Shown: positions 4,174-6,065 of the stretch, one piece after another
Position numbering within the stretch: position 1 is the stretch's first letter
Layout: each line of letters begins with the position of its first letter
Assembly (NCBI GenBank): GCA_027489475.1
Contig: JAIXZQ010000330.1
Span: 1 to 6,065, forward strand
Origin: Methylophilus sp.
GTDB taxonomy: Bacteria; Pseudomonadota; Gammaproteobacteria; Burkholderiales; Methylophilaceae
Length of the DNA stretch: 6,065 nucleotides
Reading direction: 5' to 3'
Translations under genes and position numbers: made by a program
The notes under the pieces: model-generated
What the model was told of the DNA's origin: nothing
Databases searched by the model: none
The model's input: only the letters and a program-made list of their open reading frames with translations

Positions 4174-6065
4174 ATGACCACCGCCACCCCGCAGCAATTA
4201 ATCGCACAACTAGAACGCCAACTGGTCAACTGCATGTTGGCCGATCGTTTTCCGCTCAAGCGACGGCTGCAACAATTGCGCGATCAGTTGCCGCAGACGC
4301 CATCTTCTGCCGCAGGCACAGAGGCCAACGCGCAAGCCAGTGCTTTTGAAAAAAAGCTGCTCGACCTCGCGCGTAACGTTCAGTTTTCGCAACAGCGACG
4401 TCAAGCACGCCTGGCGGCATTGCCGGTGCCAGACTATCCGCCAGAGCTCCCGGTCAGCGGAAAAAAAGATGAGATTGCGGCCGCCATACGGCAACATCAA
4501 GTGGTTATCGTCTGTGGCGAAACCGGCTCAGGCAAAACCACGCAATTGCCTAAAATTTGTCTTGAGCTTGGTCGTGGCGTGGCCGGACTCATCGGCCACA
4601 CGCAGCCTCGACGCATTGCAGCCCGCGCAGTCGCTTCGCGCATCGCACAAGAATTGCGCAGCCCCTTGGGTGAGGCCGTGGGCTATAAAGTGCGTTTTAA
4701 CGATAAATTGTCGACCGACAGTTATATCAAGCTGATGACCGACGGCATTTTGCTGGCCGAGACGCAGAGCGACAAGTTTCTCAATGGCTATGACACCCTC
4801 ATCATCGATGAGGCGCATGAGCGCAGCCTGAATATTGATTTTCTGCTCGGCTATCTCAAGCAGTTGTTGCCAAAACGGCCAGACCTCAAAGTGATTGTGA
4901 CCTCGGCCACCATCGATGCCGAGCGCTTTTCAAAGCATTTTAACGAGGCACCCGTCATCGAGGTGTCTGGCCGCACCTATCCCGTTGAAATCCGCTATCG
5001 GCCCTTGGGTAATAAAACCAGTCTGGTGGCGGTTGAAGTGCCTATTGATGACGGCTTGGACGACATTGACCGCTTTGCGCAAGACCTGATGGGCATTAAA
5101 CGCAAACCTCCGCGTACCGAAACGCGCTGGTTGCAAGAGGATGATGAAGAAGAGGTGATGGAGGATGCCATCCTCGATACCGCAGAAGACCTATTACGTT
5201 TGGGTGCGCAAAACGGCCAAGCAGGGGATATTTTGGTTTTTTTGCCGGGTGAACGAGAAATCCGTGACACCGCCGAGCATTTGCGCAAATACCAAGGCCG
5301 TTCGCCCAAACTGCAGTCGGTAGAAATTTTGCCGCTGTTTGCGCGCTTGAGTATCGAAGACCAGCAAAAGATTTTCCGCACCAGTGGCAAACGCCGCATT
5401 GTATTAGCCACCAATGTCGCCGAAACCTCGCTAACGGTGCCCGGCATTAAATACGTGATAGACACCGGTTTGGCACGGGTGAACCGCTATAGCCCGCGGG
5501 CTAAAGTCGAGCAATTACAGATTGAAAAAATCTCGCAAGCCGCGGCCAAACAACGCGCTGGTCGCTGCGGTCGCGTCTCCAATGGCATTTGCGTGCGCTT
5601 GTACGCCGAAGACGACTTTTTGCAACGCCCGGCATTTACTGACCCAGAGATTTTGCGCAGTTCGCTCGCCAGCGTCATTTTGCGCATGGCCGATTTGCGG
5701 CTTGGCGATGTGGCCGAGTTTCCGTTTATTGAAGCGCCTTCCTCACGCCTGATCAGTGACGGCTATCAACTGCTGCAAGAGCTGGGTGCAGTCAATGAGC
5801 GCCGTGAAATCACTGCCTTGGGTCGGCAGATGGCACGTTTGCCGCTTGATCCACGCGTGGCGCGCATGATTGTGAGCGCCAAAAAAGAAGGCTGTGTCCG
5901 CGAAATTTTAATCATCGCCAGTGCCCTGAGTATTCAAGACCCGCGCGAACGGCCGATGGATAAACGTGAGGCGGCAGACAACGCCCATGCCAAGTTTAAG
6001 GCGGATGATTCAGACTTTATGAGCTATCTCAAACTGTGGGATTGGTACGCGCAAGCCCTTAGTCA
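4174..6065 (+). CDS. hrpA: ATP-dependent RNA helicase HrpA, DEAH-box (partial, N-terminal 630 codons)
   Basis: A DEAH/RHA-family 3'-5' RNA helicase; E. coli HrpA has about 1300 residues, so roughly half is here and the frame is open at the right edge. Seen in order: an N-terminal helical region (1-105); RecA1 with Walker A GETGSGKTTQ (115-124), motif Ia TQPRRIAARAVASRIA, LMTDGILLAE, DEAH (212-215) within DEAHERSLNIDFLLGYL, and SAT (244-246); RecA2 with LPGEREIRDTAE, ATNVAETSLTVPGIKYVIDTG (from 412) and motif VI QRAGRCGRV (460-468); then the winged-helix/ratchet part with LPLDPRVARM and SIQDPRERPMDK. Close agreement with E. coli HrpA throughout, including HRP-specific stretches, separates it from HrpB. 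An acidic insertion (about 280-351) lies between the RecA domains. In E. coli HrpA has been linked to mRNA processing and rescue of stalled or collided ribosomes. The ATG at 4174 fits the expected N-terminus; no Shine-Dalgarno is seen. Confidence 0.96.
   Translation, partial: MTTATPQQLIAQLERQLVNCMLADRFPLKRRLQQLRDQLPQTPSSAAGTEANAQASAFEKKLLDLARNVQFSQQRRQARLAALPVPDYPPELPVSGKKDEIAAAIRQHQVVIVCGETGSGKTTQLPKICLELGRGVAGLIGHTQPRRIAARAVASRIAQELRSPLGEAVGYKVRFNDKLSTDSYIKLMTDGILLAETQSDKFLNGYDTLIIDEAHERSLNIDFLLGYLKQLLPKRPDLKVIVTSATIDAERFSKHFNEAPVIEVSGRTYPVEIRYRPLGNKTSLVAVEVPIDDGLDDIDRFAQDLMGIKRKPPRTETRWLQEDDEEEVMEDAILDTAEDLLRLGAQNGQAGDILVFLPGEREIRDTAEHLRKYQGRSPKLQSVEILPLFARLSIEDQQKIFRTSGKRRIVLATNVAETSLTVPGIKYVIDTGLARVNRYSPRAKVEQLQIEKISQAAAKQRAGRCGRVSNGICVRLYAEDDFLQRPAFTDPEILRSSLASVILRMADLRLGDVAEFPFIEAPSSRLISDGYQLLQELGAVNERREITALGRQMARLPLDPRVARMIVSAKKEGCVREILIIASALSIQDPRERPMDKREAADNAHAKFKADDSDFMSYLKLWDWYAQALS

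Noticed and set aside
4995..5465. Minus-strand open frame of 156 codons, rich in Ser and Arg.
   Set aside because: It is antisense to the helicase core of HrpA, where the plus-strand frame carries conserved motifs throughout.

Overview
The window looks like ordinary chromosomal housekeeping DNA from a betaproteobacterium. The closeness of HrpA, IscR and SuhB to their gammaproteobacterial counterparts, plus the suhB-trmJ-cysE-iscR neighbourhood, supports this. A methylotroph of the Methylophilaceae is a reasonable guess, but the sequence alone does not prove it. Base composition is moderate, gene packing is tight, and I see no mobile element, CRISPR array, tRNA or rRNA.

Left part (1-1860, minus strand): cysE, then iscR, then the 5' part of a NifS/IscS-type cysteine desulfurase that runs off the left edge. 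CysE makes O-acetylserine, the precursor of cysteine. The desulfurase takes sulfur from cysteine for iron-sulfur (Fe-S) cluster assembly. IscR senses Fe-S status and represses its own operon. A strong sigma70-type promoter lies before iscR, with its -35 box inside a close match to the type 1 IscR operator. This is the best regulatory signal in the window. cysE ends about 84 bp upstream of that promoter and may partly read through into iscR.

Middle part (1861-3244): a small zinc/iron cysteine-cluster protein of the YkgJ family lies on the plus strand between cysE and trmJ. It is convergent with trmJ, a tRNA 2'-O-methyltransferase on the minus strand. trmJ and suhB are divergent and share a short intergenic region where their candidate -10 boxes overlap on opposite strands.

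Right part (3245-6065, plus strand): suhB (inositol monophosphatase family), a clear intrinsic terminator, an extended -10 promoter, and the first 630 codons of an HrpA-type DEAH-box RNA helicase that runs off the right edge. HrpA carries an acidic insertion between its two RecA domains.

Themes are sulfur/Fe-S metabolism and RNA maturation. I found no convincing evidence of a previously undescribed system. The points worth a second look are regulatory layout, start-site choice, the non-canonical desulfurase and the HrpA insertion.
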